Source: Gammaproteobacteria bacterium HGW-Gammaproteobacteria-2 (GTDB lineage: Bacteria; Pseudomonadota; Gammaproteobacteria; Xanthomonadales; Xanthomonadaceae). From it: DNA of 64,000 bases. Below are positions 1 through 9,754 of this stretch, in pieces. How positions within the stretch are numbered: position 1 is the first letter of the stretch; the number at the start of each line of letters is the position of its first letter. Below the pieces are notes generated by a model. That model was not told the DNA's origin. It saw only the letters and a program-made list of their open reading frames with translations, and searched no databases. The stretch covers positions 17,390 to 81,389 of the forward strand of contig PGZE01000027.1 in the NCBI GenBank assembly GCA_002840015.1, given 5' to 3'. Position numbers and translations under genes: made by a program.

Positions 1-721
1 GAAACAAACGATCAAGTTGGGTCTGGTGGTGTCTTTGGTGGCCTGTATGCCGGCAATGGCGCAAGAAGAGAGCGAGAGCGCCTGGAGTGTCAGTGGCAAT
101 GTCACCGCGACCAGCGACTATGTGTTCCGTGGCATTTCACAGAGCAGTGAGAAGATTGCTTTACAGCCGTCGTTCACAGTGGAGCACGAGAGCGGCTTGT
201 ACGGTTACGTGTGGGCTTCCAATGTTGATTTTGATGAGTTGGGCGATGGCATCAACGTCGAGGTCGATTACAGCCTTGGTTGGGCCGGTGATGTGGCCGA
301 TGGCGTGAATCTCGATCTGTCCGCAGTGCGCTACACCTATCCGGGTTCCAACTCCGGCTTTGGTATCGACTACAACGAATACATCGGCAAGGTAACCCTG
401 TCCGACAACTGGTTCGCGTTGATCGGTTACACCGACGATTACGTCAATTCCAGCGAAAGCGCGATCTACTACCAGGTCGGTGGTGGTTGGGACATCGGCG
501 AGACCGGCGTGGCGTTTGGCGCCACTGCGGGTTACTACGACTTGTCCAACTACGCCGGTGCCAGCTACTACGATTTCAAGGCGGGTTTCAGCAAGGATTT
601 CGGGCCGGTCAACCTGGATCTGTCGTACTACGATACATCCAGCATGAGCGAAGAGATCGCACCCAGGGACTGGGCCAATGCCCGCGTCGTGCTGACCGCA
701 TCGCTGGATTTCGACTTCTAA
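1..721 (+). CDS. TorF family putative outer-membrane porin
   Basis: Predicted outer-membrane beta-barrel of the TorF/Gcw_chp family (TIGR02001-like), a poorly characterised porin-like group. The window begins on the G of the probable ATG: the next codons read KQTIKLGLVVSLVACMPAMA, a signal peptide with cleavage at AMA/QEES, so only two bases of the gene are missing. The mature part alternates aromatic and small residues and has the family's early motif TSDYVFRGISQ (about residues 32-42). It ends in FDF, the aromatic C-terminus read by the BAM machinery. About 239 residues, near family size. A strong hairpin follows the stop. The family call is from motif memory; the transported substrate is unknown. 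Confidence 0.85.
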   Translation, partial: KQTIKLGLVVSLVACMPAMAQEESESAWSVSGNVTATSDYVFRGISQSSEKIALQPSFTVEHESGLYGYVWASNVDFDELGDGINVEVDYSLGWAGDVADGVNLDLSAVRYTYPGSNSGFGIDYNEYIGKVTLSDNWFALIGYTDDYVNSSESAIYYQVGGGWDIGETGVAFGATAGYYDLSNYAGASYYDFKAGFSKDFGPVNLDLSYYDTSSMSEEIAPRDWANARVVLTASLDFDF

Positions 722-730
722 AACGTAATT

Positions 731-759
731 GCCACGGAGCCGGCAACCGGCTCCGTGGC
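731..759. terminator. Perfect hairpin between convergent genes
   Basis: GCCACGGAGCCGG (731-743), loop CAA, then CCGGCTCCGTGGC (747-759): a perfect 13-bp stem. It lies between the porin stop (721) and the stop of the convergent HIT gene (795). There is no T-run on either side, so it may be a bidirectional terminator or simply a 3'-end stabilising stem. Confidence 0.6.
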
Positions 760-794
760 GGACGAGTGTATTCACGGTTTGTCCTGGTTTGCCG

Positions 795-1202
795 CTACCG
801 CAATCGCTCGATCAACCGTCGCGAACGCTCGCTCAACTGTTCAGGGGTATACGGCCGGGCCTGGGCTCGACCCCACACCGGCGATGGCCATGCCGGATCG
901 CTGGTGTAGCGGGCAATCACATGCACATGCAACTGCGGCACCATATTGCCCAGCGCTGCCACATTCAGCTTGTCCGGAGCGAACAAATCCTTCAGCGCGT
1001 TCTCAGTGTCGGTGATCTCTTCAATCAAGGTGCGCCGTTGGTTGGCATTGAGGTCGAACAATTCGCAGGCATCGGCAACACGCGGCACCAGTATCAGCCA
1101 CGGGTAGTTGGCGTCGTCCATCAGCCGTACGTCGCACAAGCCGCCACTGATCAGAGGATGGCTGTCATTTGCCAGTTGCGGGTCGAGCTGCCAGGCATTC
1201 AT
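795..1202 (-). CDS. HIT family protein
   Basis: Histidine-triad superfamily protein (nucleotide hydrolase/transferase fold), 135 residues, cytosolic. The signature near residues 90-96 reads QLHVHVI: the first histidine of the canonical HxHxH is glutamine, a variant seen in one HIT-like subgroup, while H92 and H94 are kept. Substrate unknown. The ATG overlaps the TGA of the upstream dienelactone hydrolase (ATGA, 4 bp), so the two genes are probably translationally coupled. Confidence 0.87.
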   Translation of the reverse strand: MNAWQLDPQLANDSHPLISGGLCDVRLMDDANYPWLILVPRVADACELFDLNANQRRTLIEEITDTENALKDLFAPDKLNVAALGNMVPQLHVHVIARYTSDPAWPSPVWGRAQARPYTPEQLSERSRRLIERLR

Positions 1203-1858
1203 TTCAGTGTCCGTTCGAAGAAGGCGAGGGTTCGTGCGAGGGCATCCGCCGCCGCAGTTTCATCGTAGTCGGCGCGCTGATCGCAGTTGAAGCCGTGCCC
1301 CGCCGGATAGACATGAAACCCGGCTTCCGGGTGATGCTCACGGTGCAGAGCGATATCGTCTGCGCTGATGATCGGATCGTTATCGCCGAACAAAAACAGC
1401 ATTGGTGCGCTCAGGCGCTCGTGTAGAAAAGGCACGGTACGGCCACCGTAATAACTCACCGCTGGCAGGTTGAGCCGGGTGTTGGCAAGAAAGGCAATGG
1501 TGCCACCCCAGCAATAGCCAACGACACCCACTTTGCCGATATCAGCCAGCGCACGTTCGGCGGCGCGTACCATCGCGACAGCGCGGTCAATGCCGAGTTG
1601 TGTAACCAGATCGCGGCCGCGGGCAACCCCTTCCGGCGTGTATTCCAGTTCGATGTTGTGCTCGACAAGGTCGAACAGTGCCGGTGCCAGTGCCACAAAT
1701 CCGTGCGCCGCGAAACGATCAACGACCTGGCGAACGTGCGCATTGACGCCAAATATCTCTTGCACTACAACCAAAGCACCTTTTGCCGGAATCGGCGGGT
1801 CGGCACGCCAACCGCTGATGCGGCCAGCGGCTGTGTCGATCGAAACCGGGTGTCCCAT
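1199..1858 (-). CDS. Dienelactone hydrolase family protein
   Basis: Alpha/beta-hydrolase of the dienelactone hydrolase (DLH) family, 219 residues, cytosolic. The Cys-Asp-His triad is visible: Cys116 in GYCWGG, Asp161 in GDNDP, His188 in PAGHGF. The family's Glu34 (VVQEIFG) that activates the cysteine is also present. DLH hydrolyses dienelactone in chloroaromatic breakdown, but most chromosomal homologues lack that context and act on unknown esters or lactones. No aromatic-degradation genes are nearby, so the substrate is open. First gene of a two-gene unit with the HIT protein. Confidence 0.88.
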   Translation of the reverse strand: MGHPVSIDTAAGRISGWRADPPIPAKGALVVVQEIFGVNAHVRQVVDRFAAHGFVALAPALFDLVEHNIELEYTPEGVARGRDLVTQLGIDRAVAMVRAAERALADIGKVGVVGYCWGGTIAFLANTRLNLPAVSYYGGRTVPFLHERLSAPMLFLFGDNDPIISADDIALHREHHPEAGFHVYPAGHGFNCDQRADYDETAAADALARTLAFFERTLK

Positions 1859-1997
1859 GACCGTACTCCCGCCGTGTTTCTCCGCGTTTCAGTCTACGCC
1901 GTTTGCTGCAAAAACGCGGTTAAAAACGGCGCGGTGTAAGGCCGACAACGCGTTGGCATGTTTGGGGCTTGCAGCGAGCAGGAATCTTCGTGGGCAC

Positions 1998-2429
1998 TCA
2001 GCCGGCGATATAGTGCTGTAGTTGTTCGATCTGCAATTGCTGGTCTTCGATCACCGCGCGCACCAGATCGCCAATCGACACCATGCCGAGCACGGGGCCA
2101 TCTTCATCAACTACTGGCAAGTGACGTATGCGCATGTCGGTCATCACCTGCATGCAGTGCGTGGTGGTTTTGTCGGGCTCTACGGTGATTACCGGAGCGC
2201 TCATGATTTCGTGTACCAACGTGCTGGCGGAGGTTCGGCCCTTGAGGATCACTTTGCGCGAATAGTCGCGCTCGGACACGATGCCGACCAGCTGGCCGTT
2301 GCGGATCACCATCAGGGCACCGACGTGGGCTTCGGCCATTCGCTGCACAGCTTGCAGCACCGAGTCGTCTGCGGCAATGGTGAGGATGCGATTAGGCTTG
2401 GCTTGCAATAACTGGGCGACAGTACGCAT
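1998..2429 (-). CDS. CBS domain-containing protein
   Basis: Stand-alone tandem-CBS protein, 143 residues, cytosolic. CBS1 spans about residues 8-63 (SVLQAVQRMAEAHVGALMV, then VSERDYSRK). CBS2 spans about 77-130 (MSAPVITVEPDKT, then RIRHLPVVDEDG and GMVSIGDLV). Such pairs bind adenosine ligands and act as regulators; the partner is unknown. The start is fixed by a GGAGG four bases upstream of the ATG at 2429. The in-frame ATG just before lies inside that Shine-Dalgarno sequence, and the longer open frame running into rimO on the other strand is spurious. Confidence 0.9.
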   Translation of the reverse strand: MRTVAQLLQAKPNRILTIAADDSVLQAVQRMAEAHVGALMVIRNGQLVGIVSERDYSRKVILKGRTSASTLVHEIMSAPVITVEPDKTTTHCMQVMTDMRIRHLPVVDEDGPVLGMVSIGDLVRAVIEDQQLQIEQLQHYIAG

Positions 2430-2633
2430 GACAACCTCCATCGTTGTACACAACAATGCCAGCATCGCGCCGAAATGCATTTGAAGCAAGCAATGCGGCG
2501 CGTTTAATCGAGGCAGCTTTGATGAGACAACGTAACGGCGCCAGGAAGCCGGCCAAGCGCTTGCCCGCAAGCGCGCTTCCGGCCAGTCGAGCACGTATAA
2601 TCGCCAGCCCCGCCCGCAACATCGGTTCATCTC

Positions 2634-3899
2634 ATGGCTGTCAGCAATCCCAAAGTCGGCTTCGTCAGCCTCGGCTGCCCCAAGGCGCTGGTTGATTCCG
2701 AGCGCATCCTCACCCAATTGCGTGCCGAAGGCTACGACATCGTGCCCAGCTATGATGCGGCTGACGTGGTGGTAGTGAATACCTGCGGTTTCATTGATTC
2801 GGCTGTCACCGAGTCGCTCGATGCGATTGGTGAGGCGTTGGCCGAGAACGGCAAGGTGATCGTTACCGGTTGTCTTGGCAAGCGCCCCGAGCAGATCCGC
2901 GCCGTGCATCCGGATGTGTTGGCGATCAGCGGGCCGCAGGATTATGCCAGCGTGATGGATGCGGTACATGTGGCACTGCCACAACGCCACCACCCGTTCA
3001 TCGACCTGATGCCGCGTCGCGACGACGATGTTGGGGTCAAGCTCACGCCAAAACACTACGCCTACCTGAAGATTTCCGAGGGCTGCAATCATCGCTGCAG
3101 CTTTTGCATCATCCCCAGCATGCGCGGTGATCTGGTGTCGCGGCCGGTTGATGAGGTGCTGCGCGAAGCGGAGAAGTTAGCGCGCAATGGGGTCAAAGAA
3201 CTGCTGGTGATCTCGCAGGACACCAGCGCCTACGGCGTCGATCTCAAGTACGCCGAACGCGAGTGGCGCGGCAAGCCGTATCAAACGCGGATGAAAGCGC
3301 TGTGCGAAGGCCTGGCAGAGCTGGGTATCTGGACCCGACTGCACTACGTTTATCCGTATCCACACGTTGATGCCATCGTGCCGCTGATGGCTGAAGGCAA
3401 GCTGTTGCCGTATCTGGATATTCCTTTCCAGCACGCCAGCCCGCGCATCCTCAAACTGATGAAGCGCCCCGGCGCCGTCGACAAGACCCTGGAACGGATC
3501 GTGCGCTGGCGCACGATGTGCCCGGATATCACCATCCGCAGCACCTTCATCGTCGGTTTCCCCGGCGAGACCGATGCCGAGTTCGAGCAATTGCTGGATT
3601 TCATCGATCAGGCCGAACTCGATCGCGTCGGTGCTTTTGCCTATTCGCCGGTTGAAGGTGCAGCCGCCAATGCGCTACCCGACCCGGTACCGGAGGAGGT
3701 CAAGCGTGATCGCCTGGCGCGGTTCATGGCCCTGCAAGCCGAGATCAGCGAGGAAAAGCTGGCGCGCAAGGTGGGCACCATGCAGCGCGTTCTGGTAGAC
3801 CTGATCGACGGCGAGCTGGCGATTGCCCGTTCCATGGCCGATGCGCCGCCGATGTGCGCATCATGGGCAGCGATGAGCACGATCTGTATGCGCTGGTGA
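2634..3899 (+). CDS. rimO: Ribosomal protein S12 methylthiotransferase RimO, 3' end frameshifted
   Basis: Radical-SAM enzyme that adds a methylthio group to Asp88 (E. coli numbering) of ribosomal protein S12. The N-terminal cluster cysteines C15, C51 and C80 and the radical-SAM motif C151-x3-C155-x2-C158 are all present. The C-terminal TRAM domain is damaged: the frame follows the family to RSMADAP (about 3848), then runs into unrelated residues and stops at 3899. The expected tail resumes in another frame at 3851 ([14 protein letters not shown]) and stops at 3916. Roughly 15-20 codons between these points are missing. The catalytic core is intact, but the TRAM domain that helps substrate binding would not fold. 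Convergent with pyrC. Confidence 0.93.
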   Translation: MAVSNPKVGFVSLGCPKALVDSERILTQLRAEGYDIVPSYDAADVVVVNTCGFIDSAVTESLDAIGEALAENGKVIVTGCLGKRPEQIRAVHPDVLAISGPQDYASVMDAVHVALPQRHHPFIDLMPRRDDDVGVKLTPKHYAYLKISEGCNHRCSFCIIPSMRGDLVSRPVDEVLREAEKLARNGVKELLVISQDTSAYGVDLKYAEREWRGKPYQTRMKALCEGLAELGIWTRLHYVYPYPHVDAIVPLMAEGKLLPYLDIPFQHASPRILKLMKRPGAVDKTLERIVRWRTMCPDITIRSTFIVGFPGETDAEFEQLLDFIDQAELDRVGAFAYSPVEGAAANALPDPVPEEVKRDRLARFMALQAEISEEKLARKVGTMQRVLVDLIDGELAIARSMADAPPMCASWAAMSTICMRW

Positions 3900-3920
3900 A
3901 CGACGAGGTGGATTGAGCCG

Positions 3921-3943
3921 CATTACGCGCCGGCGTAATGTTT
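3921..3943. terminator. Terminator-like hairpin between rimO and pyrC
   Basis: CATTACGC (3921-3928), loop GCCG, GCGTAATG (3933-3940), followed by TTT. It lies between two convergent genes. The stem is short and the T-run is only three bases. Confidence 0.5.
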
Positions 3944-4011
3944 AGCAATGTTGAACTTGGCGATACTTTGAGAGTTGCGCTGCTCACAGCAGAGCATCGG
4001 TATGCGGCGGG

Positions 4012-5049
4012 TCAGGCGTCAATCACGCCTTCGAACAGCCAGCCCAGGGTCTGTCCGGCATGGAACGGCACCAGCTCGCCGATCCGTTCGGGTACCGGTT
4101 GCGGCGTACGCCGCAGGCGCACCTTGCGCGGATTCAGCTGCAGGCCGTAAAAGCGCGGGCCGAACTCGGAAGCAAAGCCTTCAAGCCTTGGCAGCGCCGA
4201 TTCTTGCTCAAACACCGTTGCGTAGCTTTCCAGTGCCATCGGCGCGTTGAAAATGCCGGCGCAGCCGCAGGCACTTTCCTTGGCATCACGGGCATGCGGT
4301 GCGCTGTCGGTGCCGAGGAAAAACTTCGGGTTGCCGGAGGTGGCAGCACGGCGCAGGCTTAGCCGATGCCGTTCGCGCTTGAGCACCGGCAGGCAATACA
4401 GGTGTGGGCGGATACCGCCGGCAAACAGCGCATTGCGACTGATGACCAGATGGTGCGGGGTGATGGTGGCGGCGACATTGGCCGCAGCGGCGCTGACAAA
4501 TTGCACGGCGTCATCGGTGGTGATGTGTTCCAGCACCACCTTGAGTGCGGGAAAGTCGCTTAGCAGCGGGCTCAATACGCGCTCGATGAACACTGCCTCA
4601 CGATCAAAAATATCGATATCGGCGTCGGTGACCTCGCCGTGGATCAACAACGGCATGCCGAGCGTCTGCATCCGTTCCAGCACCCGATGAATCTTGGCGA
4701 TCGCGGTGACGCCACGTTCGGAATGGGTGGTGGCATTGGCCGGATACAGCTTGCAGGCAGTGAACACGCCTTGTTCGAAGCCGCGCGCGATTTCATCGGC
4801 AGCGATGTCGTCGGTGAGGTAGGCGGTCATCAGCGGGGTGAATGCGGTGGTCCCGGCTGCGGCCTGAATGCGCTGGCGATAGGCTTGTGCGGCCGCGATG
4901 GTGGTGATTGGCGGGCGCAGATTGGGCATCACGATGGCGCGGGCGAACTGGCGCGCGCTGTGGCCGACCACGGCGCGCAGCATGTCATCGTCGCGCAGGT
5001 GGGTGTGCCAGTCGTCCGGCTGGCGCAGGATGAGGGTGTCGGGTGGCAT
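4012..5049 (-). CDS. pyrC: Dihydroorotase
   Basis: Cyclises N-carbamoyl-aspartate to dihydroorotate, the third step of pyrimidine synthesis; cytosolic zinc enzyme of the E. coli PyrC (class II) type. 345 residues against 348 in E. coli. Metal ligands are visible as H15 and H17 in DDWHTHLRD, the carboxylated lysine in [10 protein letters not shown] and the catalytic aspartate in GTDSAPH. Start chosen at the ATG whose A-T-G overlaps the accA stop by one base (TGATG at 5047-5051), implying coupling with accA. A longer upstream frame only copies accA in a wrong phase. Confidence 0.95.
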   Translation of the reverse strand: MPPDTLILRQPDDWHTHLRDDDMLRAVVGHSARQFARAIVMPNLRPPITTIAAAQAYRQRIQAAAGTTAFTPLMTAYLTDDIAADEIARGFEQGVFTACKLYPANATTHSERGVTAIAKIHRVLERMQTLGMPLLIHGEVTDADIDIFDREAVFIERVLSPLLSDFPALKVVLEHITTDDAVQFVSAAAANVAATITPHHLVISRNALFAGGIRPHLYCLPVLKRERHRLSLRRAATSGNPKFFLGTDSAPHARDAKESACGCAGIFNAPMALESYATVFEQESALPRLEGFASEFGPRFYGLQLNPRKVRLRRTPQPVPERIGELVPFHAGQTLGWLFEGVIDA

Positions 5050-6008
5050 CAGAGTGTGGCGTAGGCGCCGTAACCGCGCAGGCGCTGGTAGCGTCGTTGC
5101 AGCCGGGTGTCGGGGTCGAGCGCTTCCAGCGCGGCGAGCTCGTTGAGCAATACCGCCTTGAGCCGGATCGCCATCGATTTGGGATTGCGGTGGGCGCCGC
5201 CGATCGGCTCGCGGATTACCTTGTCGATCAGGCCGTGGCCGAACAGCCGACGCGCAGTCAGGCCCAGCGCATCGGCGGCATCCTTGGCCTTTTCCGCCGA
5301 CTTCCACAAAATCGAGGCGCAGCCCTCCGGCGAGATCACCGAATAAGTGCTGTATTCGAGCATCAGGGTGCGATCGCCCACACCGATGGCTAGCGCACCG
5401 CCGGAGCCGCCTTCGCCGATTACGGTGCAGATTACCGGCACCTTGAGCTCGGCCATTTCGATCAGGTTGCGGGCGATGGACTCACTCTGGCCGCGTTCCT
5501 CGGCGCCAACGCCAGGGTAGGCGCCGGGGGTGTCGATAAAGGTGAAGATCGGCAGTCGGAAGCGTTCGGCCATCTTCATCAGCCGCAACGCCTTGCGATA
5601 GCCTTCCGGGCGCGGCATGCCGAAATTGCGGCGAATCTTGCTTTTGGTGTCGCGGCCTTTCTGATGGCCGATCACCATCACCGAACGGCCGTGGATGCGG
5701 GCCAGACCGCCAACAATGGCCGCGTCGTCAGCATAGGCGCGATCACCGGCCAGCTCGTGAAACTCCTCGCACATCAGGCCGAGGTAATCCAGGGTGTAGG
5801 GCCGCGCCGGGTGACGCGCCAGTTGCGCGATCTGCCAGGCACTGAGGTTGCGGAAGATTTCGGCCGACCGGATGCGTAGCTTGTTGCGCAGGCCGCGCAC
5901 TTCGGCTTCCACGTCCAGCGCCGGGCCATGGCTGGCATGACGCAGATCCTGGATCTTGGCTTCCAGTTCGGCGATAGGTTTTTCAAAGTCGAGATAGGTT
6001 GCGTTCAT
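5049..6008 (-). CDS. accA: Acetyl-CoA carboxylase carboxyltransferase subunit alpha
   Basis: Alpha half of the carboxyltransferase that moves the carboxyl group from biotin-BCCP to acetyl-CoA, the first committed step of fatty-acid synthesis. 319 residues, the same length as E. coli AccA. It shows the start [14 protein letters not shown], the core [19 protein letters not shown] and the active-site loop [15 protein letters not shown]. Transcribed with downstream pyrC; dnaE lies 145 bp upstream on the same strand, an arrangement common in this order. No sign of damage. Confidence 0.97.
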   Translation of the reverse strand: MNATYLDFEKPIAELEAKIQDLRHASHGPALDVEAEVRGLRNKLRIRSAEIFRNLSAWQIAQLARHPARPYTLDYLGLMCEEFHELAGDRAYADDAAIVGGLARIHGRSVMVIGHQKGRDTKSKIRRNFGMPRPEGYRKALRLMKMAERFRLPIFTFIDTPGAYPGVGAEERGQSESIARNLIEMAELKVPVICTVIGEGGSGGALAIGVGDRTLMLEYSTYSVISPEGCASILWKSAEKAKDAADALGLTARRLFGHGLIDKVIREPIGGAHRNPKSMAIRLKAVLLNELAALEALDPDTRLQRRYQRLRGYGAYATL

Positions 6009-6075
6009 GCGCGGGCGATTTCCAGGCGACGTGCAAGTATAGCGTCACATAACCGCAACGAACCCCATTGCGACA

Positions 6076-6096
6076 GTCGCCCACAGGGTGGGCTCC
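6076..6096. repeat. REP-like palindromic repeat (single copy)
   Basis: GTCGCCCACAGGGTGGGCTC plus C, in the accA-dnaE gap (6009-6153). The same imperfect palindrome recurs near 12.5, 12.7, 52.8, 53.0 and 62.0-62.2 kb. Confidence 0.75.
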
Positions 6097-6153
6097 CACC
6101 AAGGCACCGGCCAACCGGCAGCGCCACCGCCATCAAGCGTATCGCAATCGTGC

Positions 6154-9100
6154 TCAGTGCTGCCACGGCCTTGGCAGGTGCAGGCTGACCTCGCTGATTG
6201 CCGGCAGGGCGCGCAACTGATCGATCAGCTCGGGCTCGCAGCGTACGCTGTGTGCGCCGTTGATTTCGATCACACCGCAGCCGGCGGTGGTGGTGACCAG
6301 AAGACGCAGCGGGGTCGTACCAGGCCGGTGGGGGTTTAGTGTTGTTTCCAGTTGTTCCAGGGTTGCACTGTCGCGCAGGTCGATGCGCAGGTCCAGCCGT
6401 TGACCACCTGCACACAACTCGCGGTAATCCCAGCAGCGTTTGGCGCGCAGGCTGAAGCCGCCGGAAAAATCGTCGTCGCTCAGACTGCCCTCGATCACCA
6501 GCACCCGGTCGCGGCTGAGCATGGCACCGTATTCGATGAATGCATCGCGAAAGAACAGGCATTCCAGTTGACCCTTGCCGTCCTCGATCTGCACAAATGC
6601 CATGGTTTCACCGCGTTTGCGGATGGCGGTGACCATGCCGGCGATCACCACCTGGGCTTCGCCGCGGCGATCACGCTTCTGTGACAGCACCCGCTCCAGT
6701 TCGCCCAGATCAAAGCCGGTCAGGGCATTGAGCTCGCTGCGCCACGGATCGAGCGGATGGCCGCTGAGGTAGTGGCCCAGTGTTTCGCGCTCGCCGGCCA
6801 GCTTCTGCGCCAACGGCCAGTCCTCGCAGTGCGCCAGCTCGATGCTCAGCGCCGGTTCCGGGCCGCCACCGAACAGCGACACCTGGCCGGCAGCGCGTTC
6901 GCGCGCGGCCTGCTCGGTGGCACGTAGCACATCCGGCAACTGCGCCAGCAACGAAGGCCGGTTGCTGCCGAGGCTGTCGAGGGCGCCGGCGTGGATCAGT
7001 GCTTCAAGCACCCGCCGATTGAGCCGATTGCCATCAACCCGGCCGAGAAAGTCCGGCAGGTCGCGGAACGCGGCGCCGGATGCTCGGGCATCGACGATGG
7101 CGATACAGGCGCCGTGCCCCACGCCCTTGATTGCACCCAGGCCATAGCGGATCGCCTTGGCATCGGTCGCGGCGAAGGCATAGCCCGAGCTGTTGACATC
7201 GGGCGGCGCGATGGCAAGCCCAAGTGCACGAGCCTCGTTGAGAAAGTTCACCACCTTGTCGGTGTTGTCCATGTCCGAGGACAGGGTGGCGGCCATGAAC
7301 TGCGCCGGGTAATGCACCTTCAGCCAGGCAGTTTGATAGGCCACCAAGGCATAGGCGGCCGAGTGCGATTTGTTGAAGCCGTACTCGGCGAACTTCTCCA
7401 TCAAATCGAAGATGCCACTGGCAACCCGTGGATCAACATTGCGCGCAGACGCGCCGGCCTCGAACTTGGCACGCTCCTTGGCCATTTCCTCGGGCTTTTT
7501 CTTGCCCATCGCGCGGCGCAGCAGGTCGGCGCCACCCAGCGAATAGCCGGCCAGCACCTGCGCAATCTGCATCACCTGTTCCTGGTACACGATCACGCCG
7601 TAGGTGGGCGCCAGTACCGGCTTGAGCAGATCGTGGGCGTAAGTAACCTCCGCTTCGCCGTGCTTGCGCGCGGTCCAGTCCTTGTCCATTCCCGAGCCCA
7701 GCGGGCCGGGGCGGAACAACGCGGCCAGCGCAATGATGTCCTCGAAGCGGTCCGGGCGCGCGCGCTTGAGCAGTTCGCGCATGCCGCGCGATTCAAACTG
7801 GAACACCGCCACCGTGTCGCCACGCGAAAATAACGCGTACGTTGCTGGATCATCCAGTGGCAACGCGGTCAGATCGAACTCGGCCTCGCCGTTGCGCTGG
7901 CGTTCGGCATTGATCGCCTTCACCGCCCAATCCAGGATCGTCAGCGTGCGCAAGCCAAGGAAGTCGAACTTGACCAGGCCGGCGGCTTCGACGTCGTCCT
8001 TGTCGAACTGGGTGACCGGGCTGGTGCCGCCCTGTTCGCAGAACAGCGGGCAGAAATCGGTGAGCGGGCTGGGTGCAATCACCACGCCGCCGGCGTGCTT
8101 GCCGGCATTGCGGGTGAGGTCTTCGAGCTTGCGCGCCAGGTCGATCAGATCGCGCACATCGTCTTCGGATTGATAGCGCGCGATCAGTTCGGCGGAGGCG
8201 AGGTTGTTGTCCTTGCGCGCCGCCTCGCTTTCGCCGAGCGCGTCGTCGAGGCTGATGCCCAGGGTCAGCGGAATCAACTTGGCAATCGAATCGACGAAGC
8301 CGTACGGGTGGCCGAGAATGCGACCGGTATCGCGTACCACCGCCTTGGCCGCCATGGTGCCGTAGGTGATGATCTGGCTGACCCGGTCGCGGCCGTATTT
8401 TTGCGCGACGTAATCGATCACCTCGTCGCGCCGATCCATGCAGAAATCGATGTCGAAGTCGGGCATCGACACGCGTTCGGGATTCAGGAAGCGCTCGAAC
8501 AGCAGGTCGTAGGGCAGCGGGTCCAGATCGGTGATGCCCAGCGCCCAGGCCACCAGCGAGCCGGCGCCGGAGCCGCGCCCGGGGCCGACCGGGATATCGT
8601 GTTGCTTGGCCCAGTTGATGAAGTCGGCCACGATCAGGAAGTAGCCGGGGAAGCCCATCGTGATGATGACGTCCAGCTCGATGGCGAGACGTTGCTGATA
8701 GCTTTCCGTGGTGTGCCCGGCGGCCACGGGACTTTTCTTGAGCCGTTCGGCCAATCCCTGCTCGGACTGCGCGCGCAACCAGCTCTCTACCGTGTGCCCG
8801 TCCGGCACCGGAAAGTCGGGCAGGTAGTAAGTGCCCAGTTGCAGTTCGAGATTGCAGCGCTGCGCCAGCTCGACCGTGTTTTCCAGGTATTGCTCGGGGC
8901 TGTAATCACGCGGGCGCTTGGGATCGTCGAGCACGCGGCCGCTGGCAATGCAGACCCGCGCCTCGTGCGCTTCGAAGTCGTCGGGCAGCAGGAATCGCAC
9001 ATCGTTGGATGCCAGCAACGGCAAATCCATTCGATCTGCCAGTTCCACCGCTGCCATGTTGAAGGCCTGCTCGCCATCGCGACCGGTGCGGGTGAGTTCC

Positions 9101-9591
9101 AGATACAAGGCATCGGGGAACAGTTCGCGCCAATCGTGCAAAATCCGTGCGGCGGTATCGTTGCGACCACCCGCGAGATGCTGACCGAGCAGGCTTTGCC
9201 GCCCGGCGATAACCACCAGTCCGCTGCGTTCGTCGTATAACCAGGCGGGCTTGACGCAGACCAGATCGCCGCGATGGCCTTCCTGATAGGCACGCGACAG
9301 CAAACGCGACAAGCCCAGATAGCCATCGCGGTTGCGGCACAGCAAGCTCAGGCGTGAGGGCGGTTGGCCCTCATCGGCCAGCCAGATGTCGGCGCCGGCG
9401 ATCGGCTTCAAACCTTCTGCCTCGGCCGCCTTGTAGAACTTCACCAGCGCAAACAGGTTGCTCTGGTCGGTGATTGCCACCGCCGGCAAGCCCAACTGTG
9501 CACAGCGCTTCACCATCGGCTTGATGCGGATGGTTGAATCGGTCAGCGAAAACTCGCTGTGCAGATGCAGGTGGACAAATCGCGGTGTCAT
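6154..9591 (-). CDS. dnaE: DNA polymerase III subunit alpha
   Basis: Replicative polymerase subunit, 1145 residues. The PHP domain starts at once (HLHLHSEFSLTDS, residues 7-19). The catalytic aspartates are in MPDFDIDF (D378, D380, D382). The fingers region has GRGSGAGSLVAWALGITDLDP, and helix-hairpin-helix and OB-fold regions follow near residues 800-1080. The protein is about 15 residues shorter than E. coli DnaE despite its own insertions. At residues 236/237 (near 8884) it reads DYSPEQYL-ENTVEL, where homologues have about 20 further residues carrying a conserved EEM..LFADLPEA stretch. This is an in-frame gap in the PHP region; see findings. Confidence 0.96.
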   Translation of the reverse strand: MTPRFVHLHLHSEFSLTDSTIRIKPMVKRCAQLGLPAVAITDQSNLFALVKFYKAAEAEGLKPIAGADIWLADEGQPPSRLSLLCRNRDGYLGLSRLLSRAYQEGHRGDLVCVKPAWLYDERSGLVVIAGRQSLLGQHLAGGRNDTAARILHDWRELFPDALYLELTRTGRDGEQAFNMAAVELADRMDLPLLASNDVRFLLPDDFEAHEARVCIASGRVLDDPKRPRDYSPEQYLENTVELAQRCNLELQLGTYYLPDFPVPDGHTVESWLRAQSEQGLAERLKKSPVAAGHTTESYQQRLAIELDVIITMGFPGYFLIVADFINWAKQHDIPVGPGRGSGAGSLVAWALGITDLDPLPYDLLFERFLNPERVSMPDFDIDFCMDRRDEVIDYVAQKYGRDRVSQIITYGTMAAKAVVRDTGRILGHPYGFVDSIAKLIPLTLGISLDDALGESEAARKDNNLASAELIARYQSEDDVRDLIDLARKLEDLTRNAGKHAGGVVIAPSPLTDFCPLFCEQGGTSPVTQFDKDDVEAAGLVKFDFLGLRTLTILDWAVKAINAERQRNGEAEFDLTALPLDDPATYALFSRGDTVAVFQFESRGMRELLKRARPDRFEDIIALAALFRPGPLGSGMDKDWTARKHGEAEVTYAHDLLKPVLAPTYGVIVYQEQVMQIAQVLAGYSLGGADLLRRAMGKKKPEEMAKERAKFEAGASARNVDPRVASGIFDLMEKFAEYGFNKSHSAAYALVAYQTAWLKVHYPAQFMAATLSSDMDNTDKVVNFLNEARALGLAIAPPDVNSSGYAFAATDAKAIRYGLGAIKGVGHGACIAIVDARASGAAFRDLPDFLGRVDGNRLNRRVLEALIHAGALDSLGSNRPSLLAQLPDVLRATEQAARERAAGQVSLFGGGPEPALSIELAHCEDWPLAQKLAGERETLGHYLSGHPLDPWRSELNALTGFDLGELERVLSQKRDRRGEAQVVIAGMVTAIRKRGETMAFVQIEDGKGQLECLFFRDAFIEYGAMLSRDRVLVIEGSLSDDDFSGGFSLRAKRCWDYRELCAGGQRLDLRIDLRDSATLEQLETTLNPHRPGTTPLRLLVTTTAGCGVIEINGAHSVRCEPELIDQLRALPAISEVSLHLPRPWQH

Positions 9592-9754
9592 GGGCGTCGG
9601 CGTGGCACGGTCTTGGCCCGGTCAGGTTAAGTGGTGGCAGGGGGCGCTACGGGGGAGCCCTACGATACCCGTTTCAACTGCGGGCAAAAGGCATGATGCA
9701 GGGTAAGCGGGCCAAGCGGTCATCACAAGCCTTGACGGCAATCACTTGTGGCGC

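Noticed and set aside
2430..3092. Apparent 221-residue N-terminal extension of the CBS protein
   Set aside because: It is antisense to rimO, and the strong GGAGG before ATG 2429 sets the start.
8095..9240. Long open frame antisense to dnaE (381 codons)
   Set aside because: Wholly inside dnaE with no motif; composition follows the codon bias of the real gene.
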